Positions 9,746 through 21,231 of a stretch of DNA of 64,000 nucleotides are shown piece after piece. This stretch comes from Diploptera punctata. Lineage: Eukaryota > Arthropoda > Insecta > Blattodea > Blaberidae. The DNA is taken from positions 260,001 through 324,000 of the forward strand of contig JASPKZ010007429.1 of NCBI GenBank assembly GCA_030220185.1, given 5' to 3'. The notes under the pieces are model-generated. The model was not told where the DNA came from, did not search any database, and worked only from the letters and a program-made list of their open reading frames with translations. Numbering within the stretch: the first letter of the stretch is position 1; each line of letters begins with the position of its first letter. Position numbers and translations under genes: made by a program.

Positions 9746-10345
9746 ATAATTACATGTAGAAGATTAACCATATGTTAACAGCAAAATCTTATTGATCATC
9801 GAAATCTGAAAATGTCCTTTTTTGATAACTACATGCTCTCCGAATATTATTATTATTATTATTATTATTTTTTTTTTTAAGTTTTACCTAGTTCCATTAA
9901 AATACTTAGAAACTGATAACTGGGGATTAAAACATGACAGAATGATAATAGTATTGTATTAGCTCCGCACCTCAATATGGATTGATAGATTACCACAAAT
10001 AACAATGACATGCAATTTAAAATGACATACATACCTTTCAGTGGATCGTAGCACACAAGTAATAATAAAAAAATAGAGTTAGTATCTAAATTAACGACAA
10101 AAGGTCATTAGCGCCGGTTGTGAAAGGGCCGACAGTAATGTGTAATTTTATATATGACCAAAAGTGTCGAGGAATTATTACTGTTTGCCTGGTTGGCTTT
10201 TCATCAATATTCTTAAGATTTTCACCTTCATTTTGCGCCATGATTCTTATGTAACATCTTTTGAAATTCCAGGCGTCATTGCCTATCTAACAGTAAAATA
10301 AAGAAGAAAATTGGTGATATAGCCTGAAGAAAGATAATGGCCGAA
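9746..10345. other. Unassigned sequence
   Basis: Contains a short (ATT)n tract at about 9846-9868. No gene, tRNA or shared repeat was recognised. Confidence 0.4.
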
Positions 10346-10349
10346 GAGT

Positions 10350-10350
10350 G

Positions 10351-10425
<75 letters not shown>

Positions 10426-10426
10426 C
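10350..10426. repeat. (AAT)n microsatellite
   Basis: About 25 AAT units. The polyisoleucine and polyleucine in overlapping ORFs come only from this tract. Confidence 0.95.
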
Positions 10427-11094
10427 TGACGAAACAAAATAATATGACGCATCGTAATAGCCACATTTGAATTTCGCGTGTGACGACGAGAATACTTATT
10501 ATTCTTGTTTGAAAAATGCCGATTTTTGGACTATTTTCCGAAAAATTCGTGCATTTTTCAGCGACCTGACGTACTATGTAGCTCAACCATTCTACCCGAA
10601 TGGTCACTCCAACATCTTCTCCCGCGGTGTTGGTTTTAAGCCAGAGAATTTGTGCGGTGGTCTCACAGTAGATATGGGAGAAAAATAAGTTGTGGCTTGG
10701 GAGAAGGGGCTTCGTGCCCGAGGTATCCCAAGGCGTGGTGGAGGAGGTCCAACATGCCATTTTTGGTAGAAATAGATTCGTGAGTCGCTGATTCGCGAGT
10801 CGTAAGACCAGCTCATATCATGAATGCGTCTGGACTTCCCATCCAGAGGTTTCTCGAAGCATCGACCCTCCCTGTCGGGAAAGTTCGATGCTAGAAACTT
10901 CCATACGAGAAAGTCTGAATTGGGAACCGAGAAATTTTCTCCCCGGTCATAAACTATTGCCTGGGTTGGAAGCGAGTTAGTTGTAAATTGACAGCGATAC
11001 AGTGACTGTGATTGGAAGAAACTACGGCAAGTGGACTCGTTAGACACTGTAAAATAATCGTGTGGTAAATAAACTTTAAAACAAGATTAATTAC
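10427..11094. other. Unassigned, relatively GC-rich stretch
   Basis: Overlapping minus-strand ORFs of 147 and 157 codons cover 10604-11047 and 10287-10760. Neither shows a known domain, and both are open mainly because the DNA is GC-richer than its surroundings. It could be a decayed exon or an unknown element; I cannot assign it. Confidence 0.3.
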
Positions 11095-11215
11095 ACTGAG
11101 CATTTGTCTCAGAAAGAAAAATATGTGATTCTGATAGTATTTTTTCCTCCTGAATTCAAATACTGTATCGGTTTTTCTCCATCACGCAAGGTTTCCGAGA
11201 GATTCCATCCTTTTA
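11095..11215 (-). mobile_element. Repeat F fragment
   Basis: The reverse complement matches 55845-55950 closely, including a SETLRDGEKP peptide in both. The family is unknown. Confidence 0.6.
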
Positions 11216-11298
11216 GCCGGGAACCAAGTATTTCAGACTGGTTTTTGGATAACTTTAAATCTCGTATGAGATCGTCAAGATCTTCTTGAGTCAAAAAA

Positions 11299-11487
11299 TG
11301 ATCATAAGGATGATGGCCATATGATTTAGGGGACCGTTTGGGCCTTAAAGTTTTCCTGACATTTGTCTTACAGGTGAGGAAAAATCCCGATAAAAAACTC
11401 ACCCAGAAAAACTGCCCCGACCGGGGATCGAACCCGGGCCCGCTGCGTGACAAGGCAGTACGCTACCTCGAGACCACAGTGGTGGAC
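11299..11487 (-). mobile_element. SINE-1, head portion
   Basis: Minus strand: GTCCACCACTGTGGTCTCGA, GGGTTCGATCCCC box B, then CCTCACCTGTAAGACAAATG and a GGTCCCCTAAATCATATGGC end. The 3' third of the SINE is missing. Confidence 0.85.
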
Positions 11488-11619
11488 GCGACAATATCAA
11501 TACATTAAAAATTTTAATTTTAATAAATATTAATAGCTAGTAATTTCAGTTGAGAATGGTATCTGATTTTTTCACAAAACATCCATACTGTGTACATGTG
11601 ATATTAATAAATACTAAAT

Positions 11620-11960
11620 AAATAATATTTTTATTTTACCTGGCAGAGTTAAGGCCTTAAGGCCTTGTCTACCACTCAACCAGGTTTTAAAAAGTACAAA
11701 AACATAGTCTTACATTTAAATTATAATAAACATAAACGATTAAATGTTATAAATACAATACAATTATTATGTATAATGTATTTTCATTTACTCTACATTT
11801 AACTATTTAAATATATGCACAAGATATATAAAAAAACGAGAAAAAATATTAATGACATAGTATAAATTTAAATAAATAGAGGACAATTAATTTTTAAACA
11901 GATAAGTGTATAAGCGTGACTTAAAAGTGCCAAGTGTAATATTAATAGGCCTATTGCATT
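11620..11960 (-). mobile_element. CR1/L2-like LINE 3' end
   Basis: Minus strand: a LGTFKSRLYTYLF C-terminus, then an AT-rich 3' UTR ending in CTGGTTGAGTGG-like, GGCCTTAAGGCCTTAACTCTG and CCAGGTAAAATAAA blocks. The same 3' block occurs at 15970-16030, 17500-17560, 44255-44318 and 47600-47640. Confidence 0.75.
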
Positions 11961-12013
11961 ATTTCATGTAAAACATGATTATATTTAGAATGTAAAAAAA
12001 ATGTTAAAAAATA

Positions 12014-12658
12014 CAGTAAAATCTGTCTTAGCCGGAACCTTTATAAGAAGGAAACCTGTAGAGACGGAAAAAAATCTGCAGAACGGTACGATTTTATATG
12101 TAAAATCGTTCTGTATAAGCAGGAAACCTTCATAACGCGGAAACGGAATGGTTTTTAAAGTACCAATAGTTAATTTTTACCTCAGTAAGACGGAAAATTA
12201 TTCTTAAGCGCGTTCTAATTGCAGTATTAATGACCACACGTGAAAATTCTGCGTATGACGCTTTCTGCATTATGTCGTTTTACTTTCTTGTGTTGCCATT
12301 GTATTGCGGGGATACCCTTGCTTATGTGTGACAGCGGGGATTCCCTCGCTTTTTATTGCCTGCTTACGTTACTTGCGAGGGAGTTGGGGAACTCTTCAGT
12401 CTTCCTGTAGTTGAGTTCCTTCTCGCTTTTGTGTAATAAAGTTGTTTTGTATTGCCTGCAAACTGAGCTGTGTTACATACACTATTTTGTCTGTATTTCA
12501 GTCAATACGTTATGTCTTTAAAGCGTGCATGTAAAAACCCTTATACTGCGTGAGAAAATTTAAGCTTGTAATTTGGGAACCCTTTATAAGAAGGAAAACT
12601 GCCAAGATGGAAATATATTTAAGGAACCGTCATGTTCCTTCATAGACAGGTTTTACTG
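12014..12658 (+). mobile_element. pogo/Tigger-like DNA transposon, internally deleted
   Basis: Ends CAGTAAAATCTGTC and GACAGGTTTTACTG are inverted repeats, flanked by TA on both sides (12012-12013 and 12659-12660). Near the 3' side ATGTCTTTAAAGCGTGCATG resembles the MS(L/A)KRK start of pogo/Tigger transposases but hits a stop after about 14 codons. The rest of the transposase is absent. Confidence 0.75.
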
Positions 12659-12714
12659 TATCTATGTCCAATGGTTTTAAATGCCCCTATGACAGCCATT
12701 ATTGATTTCAATTT

Positions 12715-13070
12715 AGAGCTCCACGACCCAACAGGCCTAGAAGGCCTATGGCGTACGAGCCATATCCACCGTATTAATCACAAAGATGGATGTTCATCCA
12801 GCCAGTGTAGGAATGACATGTGGTCAGCATGTCGGGTCACACAGCCATTATAGCTGGTTATCTGAAACTGGAACATCTACCCAAATTACTCATGATGTTG
12901 GGTCCCATACTGGCCGAAATTACATGAAATAATGTATTCCCCCATGAGGACTCGGACCAGCGCAATTGCAATTCCATGAAATAATGTATTCCCCCATGAG
13001 GACTCGGACCAGCGCAATTGCAACTCTTCTATCAAGCCGTCGAGGCCTTAAACTACTAGGCTATGTTTTG
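12715..13070 (-). mobile_element. SINE-6, with 52-bp tandem duplication
   Basis: Minus strand: a tRNA-like head around GGTCCGAGTCCTC, then TTTCATG and body blocks including ATAGCTGG, TGACCCGACATGC and CCTACACTGGCTGG. A 52-bp segment spanning the box B region is duplicated (12923-12974 and 12975-13026). Other copies are at 30385-30545, 50655-51505 and 58330-58630, all minus. Confidence 0.7.
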
Positions 13071-13271
13071 GGACTAATTTTTAAGTAAACTGTTCATAAA
13101 TGTTATTTGAGCAGAGATCTTGAGTTTTACGTTGCTATAGTTGTTACAATAAAGAGAAAACTTTTTTTTTTCTAGGATAAAATTTTATTTTTTTAACTTC
13201 CACCATTTTAACAAACAACTATTTAATTGACGATTTTATTATTAATTTAACACTTCTCATTGAAGGATAAA

Positions 13272-13417
13272 TTATATTTTGAAGAGAAAAATTTTCGCCT
13301 AGACCGAGACTCAAACCCGGGACCCTTGGCTCAGTTGGTAGAGCACTTGGCCCGGAAAGCCAAGGGTCCCGGGTTCGAGTCTCGGTCTAGGCGAAAATTT
13401 TTCTCTTCAAAATATAA
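13272..13417. repeat. tRNA-like sequence inside a 60-bp-arm palindrome
   Basis: Arms 13272-13331 and 13358-13417 are reverse complements with one mismatch. The 26-bp spacer plus the right arm form a tRNA-like unit: D arm GCTC-AGTTGGTA-GAGC, anticodon arm TTGGC-CCGGAAA-GCCAA and T arm CCGGG-TTCGAGT-CTCGG. The left arm duplicates the tRNA 3' half in inverse orientation, replacing the normal 5' acceptor. Both Pol III boxes survive. Position 33 is C rather than U, so function as a tRNA is doubtful. Confidence 0.75.
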
Positions 13418-13716
13418 CTATTTTACTTATTTGTTCCGAGCTTTCGGATATTATATACACTTCATACATGTATTGTATGACGTTGGTACCGAAATTTTAT
13501 GATTGTGATTTCAGAAAAAAAAATACATTTTGAAGTTTACTGATATTTCATGATAATGTAATGAAAGCATGCCAGACATGTGGTTTCTAATCTCAGTTGA
13601 TGTTTGTGGAACATTCAGCGAATTAAATTCATTGCGTCGTAAGAAATAAATAGAATAATCTGCATTCTGCAAACAACATTAATTGCTGATTTTTTAATTT
13701 GGACGATTGATAAAGC

Positions 13717-14308
13717 CATGTGCGTTTTGTCGTACTTACAGCAATGGCGACCATGATTGAAAGTTCAACTTCCTACATTTCGGGTTACCATCCTAAATAA
13801 CTATACTCTAATATTACATATTACAAACACGCGTGTGGCAAGTAAAACCACTGCCCTCTATGTATACTACATACATTGTATATACAAAAAATATCTAAAA
13901 GGTAGTGTTAATATACATTATATGAAACAAATCACTGCATTTTAAATAAACTGAACTTTATTTGAAATAATATAAAACAATAGATACGTACTTGCTGCCA
14001 TTTTATCACTAAATTGGTCTCACGGCCTCCTGTTGTTTCAATTAATAAACATTGGCCACACTGTTAACGTTAGTCAATTGTTTGTAATGAACGCAAATAT
14101 TTCCAACAAAGATGTTATTATTTTACTACTATTTATTATTTTGAAAACAGCACCGTGCAAAAAATAATGTACAACGCACGTTTGTGAAGTGTTTTACAGA
14201 ATCTCGGAAATTAAAAACCTCGGTATAGCTCGGGTTTTAAACATTTTCGTCAATTCTGTAAAAACCACTTTCAAACCTCGCATCATAATGTACTATTAAC
14301 GCTAATTT
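13717..14308 (+). mobile_element. Family D repeat, copy 1
   Basis: Starts TGCGTTTTGTCGTACTTACA and contains CTACATTTCGGGTTACC, GTATACTACATACATTGTA, ATGAAACAAATCACTGC and an end around CCTCGCATCATAATG. Two longer copies are at 45664-46325 and 61574-62455. No conserved ORF; it is a non-autonomous repeat of about 0.6 kb. Confidence 0.75.
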
Positions 14309-14640
14309 TTCTAGGCTTGTCGTAGGTAACGTACACTCTTATGTTTTCTTTTATTTCTTTTCTATTCCACTCTATTCCATTAACGTAGTTTGACCTTTTT
14401 CATCTTAGAGGTACATTCACGCGTCACACGCCACCCGGACCTTACGGTGACACGAACTGTCGGGAGAGGGATTCAACTATGGATCACAGACATACTTTTT
14501 TGACCTCACAAGGCTAAGGAGGACCTCCCTGAATAAGTGATCAGCTCAATGTCAGGGCTTCCTCCGGGACAACACAACATTATGACGAAACACACCATTC
14601 ACACCTATATTCATACTTTTTTTTTGTAAGCCCATGTTTT
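14309..14640. other. Unassigned sequence
   Basis: Includes CACACGCCACCCGGACC and direct GGACCTCCC-type motifs. No ORF or known repeat was recognised. Confidence 0.3.
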
Positions 14641-14699
14641 CTCTTTACAGAGATTTAGGCGCTCTCCCCCTACAGGGAAGAATTTGAACCATACTAATT

Positions 14700-15022
14700 T
14701 AGTTACACTTGTTTTCATATAGATGTCATTTTGAGTGGTGCGTGGTCAGCGTTCCGCCTCATACTGACATCTAGGAAACCAAGGTAGTACTAGGACGGGA
14801 AAATTCGGTAAATTTTGCTTAGAGGCCTTTCATTCAGACTTAAGGATTTTTTACGAGCCTGAAAATCTTCAGACTCGGGACCTACGGCTTAAAGTCCCTC
14901 CCGGAGGACTTGCTCCTTGGATTATTACGTCCTAAAGAATCCATCGACCCCGGCCGGGTTTGAACCCGCGACCCTCGGGACCAGAGGCAAGGAGCATAAC
15001 CACTAGTCCACCGCAGCCGATT
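14700..15022 (-). mobile_element. SINE-3, tRNA-derived
   Basis: Minus strand: GGTGGACTAGTGGTTATG box A region, GCGGGTTCAAACCCGG T arm with box B, then a body containing AGTCCTCCGGGAGGGACTTT and GGTCCCGAGTCTGAAGA. The tRNA-like head spans about 14945-15022. Single copy in the window; the exact 3' end is uncertain. Confidence 0.65.
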
Positions 15023-15053
15023 ACATTCATACAAAACATGGGAAATATGATAA

Positions 15054-15201
15054 TGATGGCCAGATGATGTTCGCAGACCGTTTGAGCCTTATAGTTATCT
15101 TACAAGTGAGGAAAAACCCCGAACAAAAATCACTCGGGAAACGTGTTCCGGTCAGAGGTGGAACCGAGACCTGCTGTGTTACGAGGCAGTGACGCTATCC
15201 C
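15054..15201 (-). mobile_element. SINE-1, diverged copy
   Basis: Minus strand matches the SINE-1 head and middle with many changes (GGAACACGTTTCCCGAGTGA and TTCCTCACTTGTAAGA). Confidence 0.65.
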
Positions 15202-15204
15202 GAA

Positions 15205-15725
15205 TCCATTTATGGATTGCAAGGACTCTTCTCTCAAAAAACTTAAACTGAAAATATATAAAACTGTTATTATCCCAATTATTTTATATGAATGCGAAAA
15301 ATTGATCCTTACTTTTAAGGGACGAGAAAATATTACGAGTATTTGATAATAAAGTTTTTAGGAATATTTTTGGACCAAAGAGAGGTGAACAGACAGATGA
15401 ATGGAGAAAATTACATAAGTGAACTACATGGTCTTTATAGGAAGCCAGATATAATAAGTACAGTTAAGTTTCGTAGACTGAGACGGGCAGGACACGTTGC
15501 ATGAATGGGGAATGAAAGAGGTGCATGGAAACTTCTTGTAGGAAGACGACAGGGAAAATGCCCAGTTGGTAGACCAGGAATTAAGTGGAACAATGCCATT
15601 AACCATGATTTGAGGTAAGTAGATTATACAGGGGATGATTGGAAAACATAAGCTCACGATAGGAATGTATGGAGAGCTTATGTCTGCGTGGCCATGAACC
15701 TACGGGTTCGATTGCGCTAGTTAGT
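15205..15725 (+). mobile_element. LINE-A C-terminal fragment, broken
   Basis: Plus-strand relic of the dominant LINE: VKLKIYKT-, LRVFDNKVFRNIFGPKRGEQ- and ELHGLYRKPDII-like stretches in shifting frames, then the 3' block ending near TACGGGTTCGAT. Stops and frameshifts are frequent, so it is an old copy. Confidence 0.8.
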
Positions 15726-15900
15726 TTTGGCACTGGCTGTCTCCCTGTACCAAAATCACAAAATCACTAGATGTGGCATATCCCCATTTTGCATTGGGCC
15801 CCTCAATTGTGGTACAACATTAGCTTTATACTGGAGTATTGTACGATTTCATATGTAGCACTTCGACAAATCCGTTAAAGTGAAGTTTAAGTAATGAAAT

Positions 15901-15901
<1 letters not shown>

Positions 15902-15973
<72 letters not shown>

Positions 15974-16160
15974 TATTTATTCTGGCAGAATTAAGGCCAT
16001 AAGGCCCTCTCTTCCACTCAACCAGCACAAATACAAATAAATATTCGACAAATATAGATATGCACTATACTAATTATAAACAGTTAATTATACAATAAAT
16101 GTAGCAATGTAAATGTCATGTACAAACAACATTTTATAGGGTAATAACAATAATGATACG

Positions 16161-16208
<48 letters not shown>

Positions 16209-16870
16209 TAAATATGATACATTATACGGGAAACACCAATTAATATATATATATATATCTTACACTGGATAATAATGAAGTCGAGTTTAGAGCAAATATA
16301 AATTTAGATTTCTTTTAAAAGTTGCCAATGTCCGGCAGCCCCTTTTTTCTTGTGGTAGGGAATTCCAGTTGCGAGAAGTGGAGATGGTATATGACATGGA
16401 GTGATGTGATGTCCTATGTTGCGGTATATTAAGTAAGAGACTATGCTGTGATCTTGTGTTTAAGTTATGGTTTGAGGATAGATACTGGAAACGGGATGAT
16501 AAATAATTGGGAATCGAGGTATGTAGGATCTTAAATAGGAGAATTAGACAGTACGATTTTCTTCTCTCTTTTTAGATGTAGCCATGACAATTCGTGGAAT
16601 AATGGAAAAATGTGATCATATTTTGGAACATTAAATATGAATCTGATACACATATTATGGACACGCTGCAGTTTGTCCGACAATCCGTCACTTATGTCAG
16701 TTAGTAGAACGTCACAGTAGTCAAAATGCGGCATCACTAAAGTTTGTATTAAAATTCTTTTAAGAGTTGTAGGAAGAAAATATCGAGCAAATGAAAGCGA
16801 ATGCGGAGCGTTAAAACGCACGACATGTGCGAACATTGTGCAACAATTAGCAAGGCCGTCTGATGGACTC
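15902..16870 (-). mobile_element. CR1/L2-like LINE, RT C-terminus and 3' UTR
   Basis: The minus-strand ORF at 16531-16836 (101 aa) has the RT thumb pattern of CR1/L2/Jockey LINEs: LVMPHFDYCDVLL, then LQRVHNMCIRFIFN, then ELSWLHLKRE. Downstream is a 3' UTR with GGCCTTATGGCCTTAATTCT and a triplet (ATT)n tail at 15902-15970. A second (AAT)n tract at 16162-16206 is internal. A truncated sister copy lies at 17472-17888. Confidence 0.85.
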
Positions 16871-17172
16871 TATCCAAGTCTTCAACACGTTCTCTTGTTT
16901 ATTCATAGATCTTTTACATATGAACGTCCACGTGGAGACTTAGAGAAAACATTTCGAATCATGTGAAACGAGAAAGTCTATCAGAACTAAATCCAAAATA
17001 TGCTGTATATATAGACTACTCCAATTTTCAAATTGGTTTTAACATTTGGAGTAATTTTTCCCGACCTCGCTGTAACAAGTACGCTTTTTATGGCATAACG
17101 GTTAGGGAACTACATTTTCTACATTGATACCCGGTTTGACAAACATGTTTTGCTCTTTCTTATGCATATCAT

Positions 17173-17468
17173 TATCATAAGTAATGCCACAAGTGATTTC
17201 CAAATTATGGATAAATTCACGACTCATGAAGTGAGGAGTGAATTTATTTAGAGAATTTGGAAATCAAGAGTGACATTTGTTAGGACTATTTAACGAATAA
17301 AATTAAGCTGTTTACTCGCAAATCATTATTTAAATTTAGTTATTTTAAAATATTTATATATTTAATGTAAACGGCGATGTTTGAAAACAAATGAGAAACA
17401 TATGTTTCACTTGTTTATCACTGCAACCAGATCGTCTTATTTATTGCCAAAGGATCGCAATATTGTAA

Positions 17469-17503
<35 letters not shown>

Positions 17504-17690
17504 TATTTATTATGGCAGAGTTAAGGCCATAAGGCCCTCTCTTCCACTCAACCAGCACAAATACAAATAAATATTCGACAAATATAGATATACACTATAC
17601 TAATTATAAACAGTTAAAGATACAATAAATGTAGCAATGTAAATGTCATGTACAAACAACATTTTATAGGGTAATAACAATAATGATACG

Positions 17691-17723
<33 letters not shown>

Positions 17724-18325
17724 TGATACATTATACGGGAAACACCAATTAATATATATATCTTACACTGGATAATAGTGAAGTCGAGTTTAGAGCAAAT
17801 ATAAATTTAGATTTCTTTTAAAAGTTGCCAATGTCCGGCAGCCCCTTATTTCTTGTGGTAGGGAATTCCAGTTGCGAGAAGTGGAGATGCACCCTAGTGG
17901 AGAAAAAATTAAACATCAAACTGTATATTAATTAATTTCTGATGTCCTATGATATAAATGTGTCAATTATATTTTTCTGGAACATTATTACCTGGGAAAA
18001 AATAGTTTAAGAATGTGCAAACAGTGGTTTCTTTTTTTGTGTTATATTCAGTTGCTACAAATGTTTTTATATTATCTCCCGCAACCACGTTAAGGTTACA
18101 TTCTTGCACTATTACATACAATCTGGTAGCCATATGCAGTCACTGTAAAATAATGATATGACCTATTCAGAATGTTAAAAAGGAGGAACCTGATTTTACA
18201 GTGATAGAATTAAACTGATAAAATCGAGGTGAAAAAGACTGTGATTGGTTGTAAATAAAATCATTGAAATGTGATTGGTAATTGACACCCATTTGGGGTA
18301 TGAGTTAAATAGTCAACATAATCTA
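17173..18325 (-). mobile_element. Family B repeat, copy 3, split by a LINE
   Basis: Minus orientation. 17173-17471 carries the CATAAGTAATGCCAC end with the hairpin, and 17889-18325 carries the rest to GAGTTAAATAGTC. The break falls at GTAAGAAT | GCACCCTAG, where a CR1-like LINE 3' end has inserted. Confidence 0.8.
17472..17888 (-). mobile_element. CR1-like LINE 3' end inserted in family B
   Basis: Almost the same sequence as 15945-16390, from the (ATT)n tail through GGCCTTATGGCCTTAACTCTG to TTCTCGCAACTGGAATTCCC. Strongly 5'-truncated and non-coding. Confidence 0.85.
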
Positions 18326-18840
18326 ACAAGAGGTTGTGTTTTTCTAAAAAAATTACGAGTGACAAAGTAGGGAGTGATTTTGTCTAATGAAAAACTGAAC
18401 CTCGCATCGGATTTGGAGTGACTATTTAGCGAATAATACAACATCAGAAGTTAAAAATAATTATAATGTTTAATATTTACCAAATGTAAGGTTATGTATT
18501 CCGATCTTACTTCCGGGCGATTTCTAAGCTGGCTGTATAGTTATAAATAACATACCTTTACTGTTAAATCTCTTTGGGCTTGAAAAATAAATAACAGATG
18601 AGAAATAACTGCTAACAATAATGGAGATTCATTGTACAATATTTAATATATTTTTTTAGAGCAACGGAATTAACCTTTCTTTTTTTTCTGGTAATTTTTG
18701 AAGTTGTTTTCTTTTGGCATTTCTTGCTGTACCATATCGATCGTACATTGTTGAATCGATATCCTAGTGAAGGAAGTTAATTTGCGGAGATATCTCTCAT
18801 TACAAACAGGAAGAGGCAAAATTATCAACAGGAAGAGACA
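18326..18840. other. Unassigned sequence between two family B copies
   Basis: AT-rich, with no recognisable gene. The end at 18840-18870 (TATGAGTTAAATAGT) looks like another family B terminus. Confidence 0.35.
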
Positions 18841-19224
18841 CGATTATCGGTCTATGAGTTAAATAGTCATAAGTTATGTCACGAGTGGTTTCCAAATCAT
18901 AGATAAATTCACAAGTAACGAAGTGAGGAGTGACTTTATCTAGTGAATTTGGAAATCAAGAGTGGCATTTGTTAGGATTATTTAACGAATAAAATTAAGC
19001 TGTTTACTCAAAAATCATTTAAATATAGTTGCCGGTATTTTAAAATATTTATATACTTAATGTAAATGGCGATGTTTGAAAATAAATCAGAAATGTGAGG
19101 TTATGTATATTCACTGCAACTTCGTATTATTTATTGCCTTTTTTTTGGAATTACTGTTTTTCCTTCTTGTTTTTACCTTTTTTTCGTTTTATATTTTCGT
19201 TTTACCTTTTCGTTAACTTTTATT

Positions 19225-19368
19225 TTATTCTCACATATAAACACAAGGACAGGATACACACCCAGACCCAAGGCGGAAATTTAAAATCCCCTACCCCGCC
19301 GGGAATCGAACCCGGTTCGCCGGAGTGGAAGGTAGGGACTCTAACGACCACGCCACGGCGACGGACTT
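19225..19368 (-). mobile_element. SINE-4, tRNA-derived
   Basis: Minus strand: GTGGCGTGGTCGTTAGAG box A region, T arm CCGGGTTCGATTCCCGG with box B, and a short body with GGGTCTGGGTGTG. Single copy in the window. Confidence 0.7.
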
Positions 19369-19374
19369 TTTCAT

Positions 19375-19588
19375 GTTATGCTTGCAGCTTTACTAAGGAA
19401 TTGTAGCTTCCCGTTGCTTTCCACACCGGTGACGGGTGATGATGATGATGATGATAAGGGTGATGGTGGTGATGATGGCCATATGATTTCGGGGAACGTT
19501 TGGGCCTTAAAGTTTTTCTGACATTTGTCTTACAGGTGAGGAAAAACCCCGATATAAATCTCACCCAGAAAAACTGCCCCGACCGGGG
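19375..19588 (-). mobile_element. SINE-1, head truncated
   Basis: Minus strand begins at GCCCCGGTCGGGGCAG and runs through CCTCACCTGTAAGACAAATG to GGGAAGCTACAATTCC. The tRNA head is missing. A (CAT)n tract is internal. Confidence 0.85.
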
Positions 19589-19733
19589 CTAAATAGGATC
19601 GCAATATTGTAAGAATCACCCTAGTGGAGAAATAATGAAGCACATCAAACTATATATTATAATCAACATTATAGGTTATTCATTTATATTTTTTAGTAAA
19701 CAACTCAGTGAAATCAAGGAATATTTTTATTAT

Positions 19734-19883
19734 GATCTTGTAGAAGATTTCCGGCTGAGGATGCCGGACGCAGTCTCTGGCCAAACGTCGGGGAACTACA
19801 AGCCTCAAGACCACGGCCAACAGCCCGGAAATCTTCTACAAGATCATCATAATAACTCCGGCCTTGAAAACCTAATTCAATAT
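19734..19883 (+). mobile_element. Penelope-like fragment P1, copy b, with 14-bp TSD
   Basis: 150-bp insertion flanked by AATATTTTTATTAT at 19720-19733 and 19884-19897. 21-bp inverted arms read GATCTTGTAGAAGATTTCCGG and complement. It contains CTGAGGA-T-GCCGGA...TCTGGC-CAAAC, a hammerhead-like core with G12 changed to C. Ends near CGGCCTTGAAAACCTAA. Confidence 0.8.
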
Positions 19884-20117
19884 AATATTTTTATTATTTG
19901 TTATATTCAATGTATTTGTTGGAGAAAAATAATGCTCTGAGCTTTTCGGAATATTGAAAAGGAGGAGCTTTCTTTAGGCCTATCACAAAAGCAGGAGCTG
20001 ATAAAGAGAAATCGATAGAGAGTGAAGCGAAACACGACTGTGGTTAGTTGTAAAACAAAATTCATTGAAGCGTGATTGGTCATTGACTACCATTTGGGGC
20101 ATGAGTTAAATAGTCCC

Positions 20118-20405
20118 AATAAAGCTCCCTCCCCCTCAAATTAAACAATATTTTATATTAGCAAATATTTACAATATATTTTTACAAGGGAACTATCGCA
20201 CCTTGGGAAGAAGAGGGCCATAAGTATAAAAATGTCATAAATTAAGACTTCTATCTACTGGAAAAAATGGTTATAAATTTATTTATTTATGGCCAGTAGT
20301 CATATGCAAGAAAATGGAGACCGATAAAATTGTGTCCATATCAAAAATTGAATGTACTATATATTTTTTTTATAATTTCAATTGTTAATAATTCGGTTAT
20401 GACCT
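20118..20405. other. Unassigned AT-rich sequence
   Basis: No ORF or shared repeat recognised. Confidence 0.3.
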
Positions 20406-20409
20406 TTCA

Positions 20410-20500
20410 AGGGAAATTCCCAGTAAGAAGTAAAATTTGTATTCAGAATTCAATATTAGAGCAAGTAAATTCATTTAAATACTTAATCAATACTTAATAC
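20410..20500 (+). mobile_element. LINE-C RT fragment
   Basis: Encodes KICIQNSILEQVNSFKYL, aligning with KICLQNKILERSNQFKYL at 3800-3860. It is about 90 bp only. Confidence 0.6.
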
Positions 20501-20605
20501 AGGCTTTCCACTTTACAGCAGTTCGCCCTTAATTTCTGCTTTCCAGAGATTCCTATCTTCCCATTCCCCTCTTCATCATGGCATCATATATTTCCTCACA
20601 CCATG

Positions 20606-21231
20606 TTCTTCTACGTGTGCTTTTATGTTTACTTGAATAAGTAAAAGGAAGAATAATTATAAATTAATTTTTTTAGATAATCCGTGCTGATTATCCGGCG
20701 TTGCTCGGAAATCTACTTATCCCGATCTTATTGACACAAATGAGCTGAAATACGAAAATTAATGTATTTTATGTTTAGTTAAATAAGTATGAGGAAAAAT
20801 TTATATAGTAATTATTTTTAGATACCCCGTCCTGTTTACCCGTCGTTGTCCGGGAATCTACTCATCCCGATCTTCCTGGCATCAATGAAAGACAAAAATG
20901 GTTATTGTGAGTTATCCGTAAGAGATAAACATACGCTGTCGCGGACTCTAAGTAGAGCTTTTTGAGATATTCAGTTCTGAGTACATTCATTTTGTTTATT
21001 TGTTATGGTTTAGGCATCGTAAGCAATTTAAGCTTCAACGAGCTGCTTTTTTCACGTTTTCCACTACAAAGGGCGATTTTTAAGGGTGTAGAAGTTGAGT
21101 ATCACAACTCTCTAATAGCCTATGTTCATCCCGGGAATCTCCTGAACATTTTGCAAAAAGCCCCTTCACAATCGGATCAACGGTATGGCCGCGCATAACG
21201 TACGAACAAACAAACCAACAAACAAACAAAC
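20606..21231 (+). mobile_element. Repeat E, copy 4, internally duplicated and interrupted
   Basis: Two successive partial units (20606-20760 and 20761-21231) share GTTTAGTTGAATAAGTA, GATACCCCGT and CGGGAATCTACT blocks. The 3' end AACAAACAAACAAAC is split by the insertion at 21232-21676 and continues as CATTCATTTTTATATATTAG at 21689-21712. Confidence 0.75.

Larger units (their letters stand above)
18868..20117 (-). mobile_element. Family B repeat, copy 4, with three insertions
   Basis: Minus orientation from CATAAGTTATGTCACGAG to CATGAGTTAAATAGTCC. It is interrupted by a SINE-4/SINE-1 pair (about 19139-19588) and by a Penelope-like fragment (19734-19883). Confidence 0.8.

Noticed and set aside
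10287..10464. Polyleucine and polyisoleucine ORFs
   Set aside because: Translations of an (AAT)n microsatellite; no real protein.
10604..11047. 147-aa minus ORF as a possible host gene
   Set aside because: No recognisable domain, overlapping alternative frames and no splice context; kept only as unassigned sequence.
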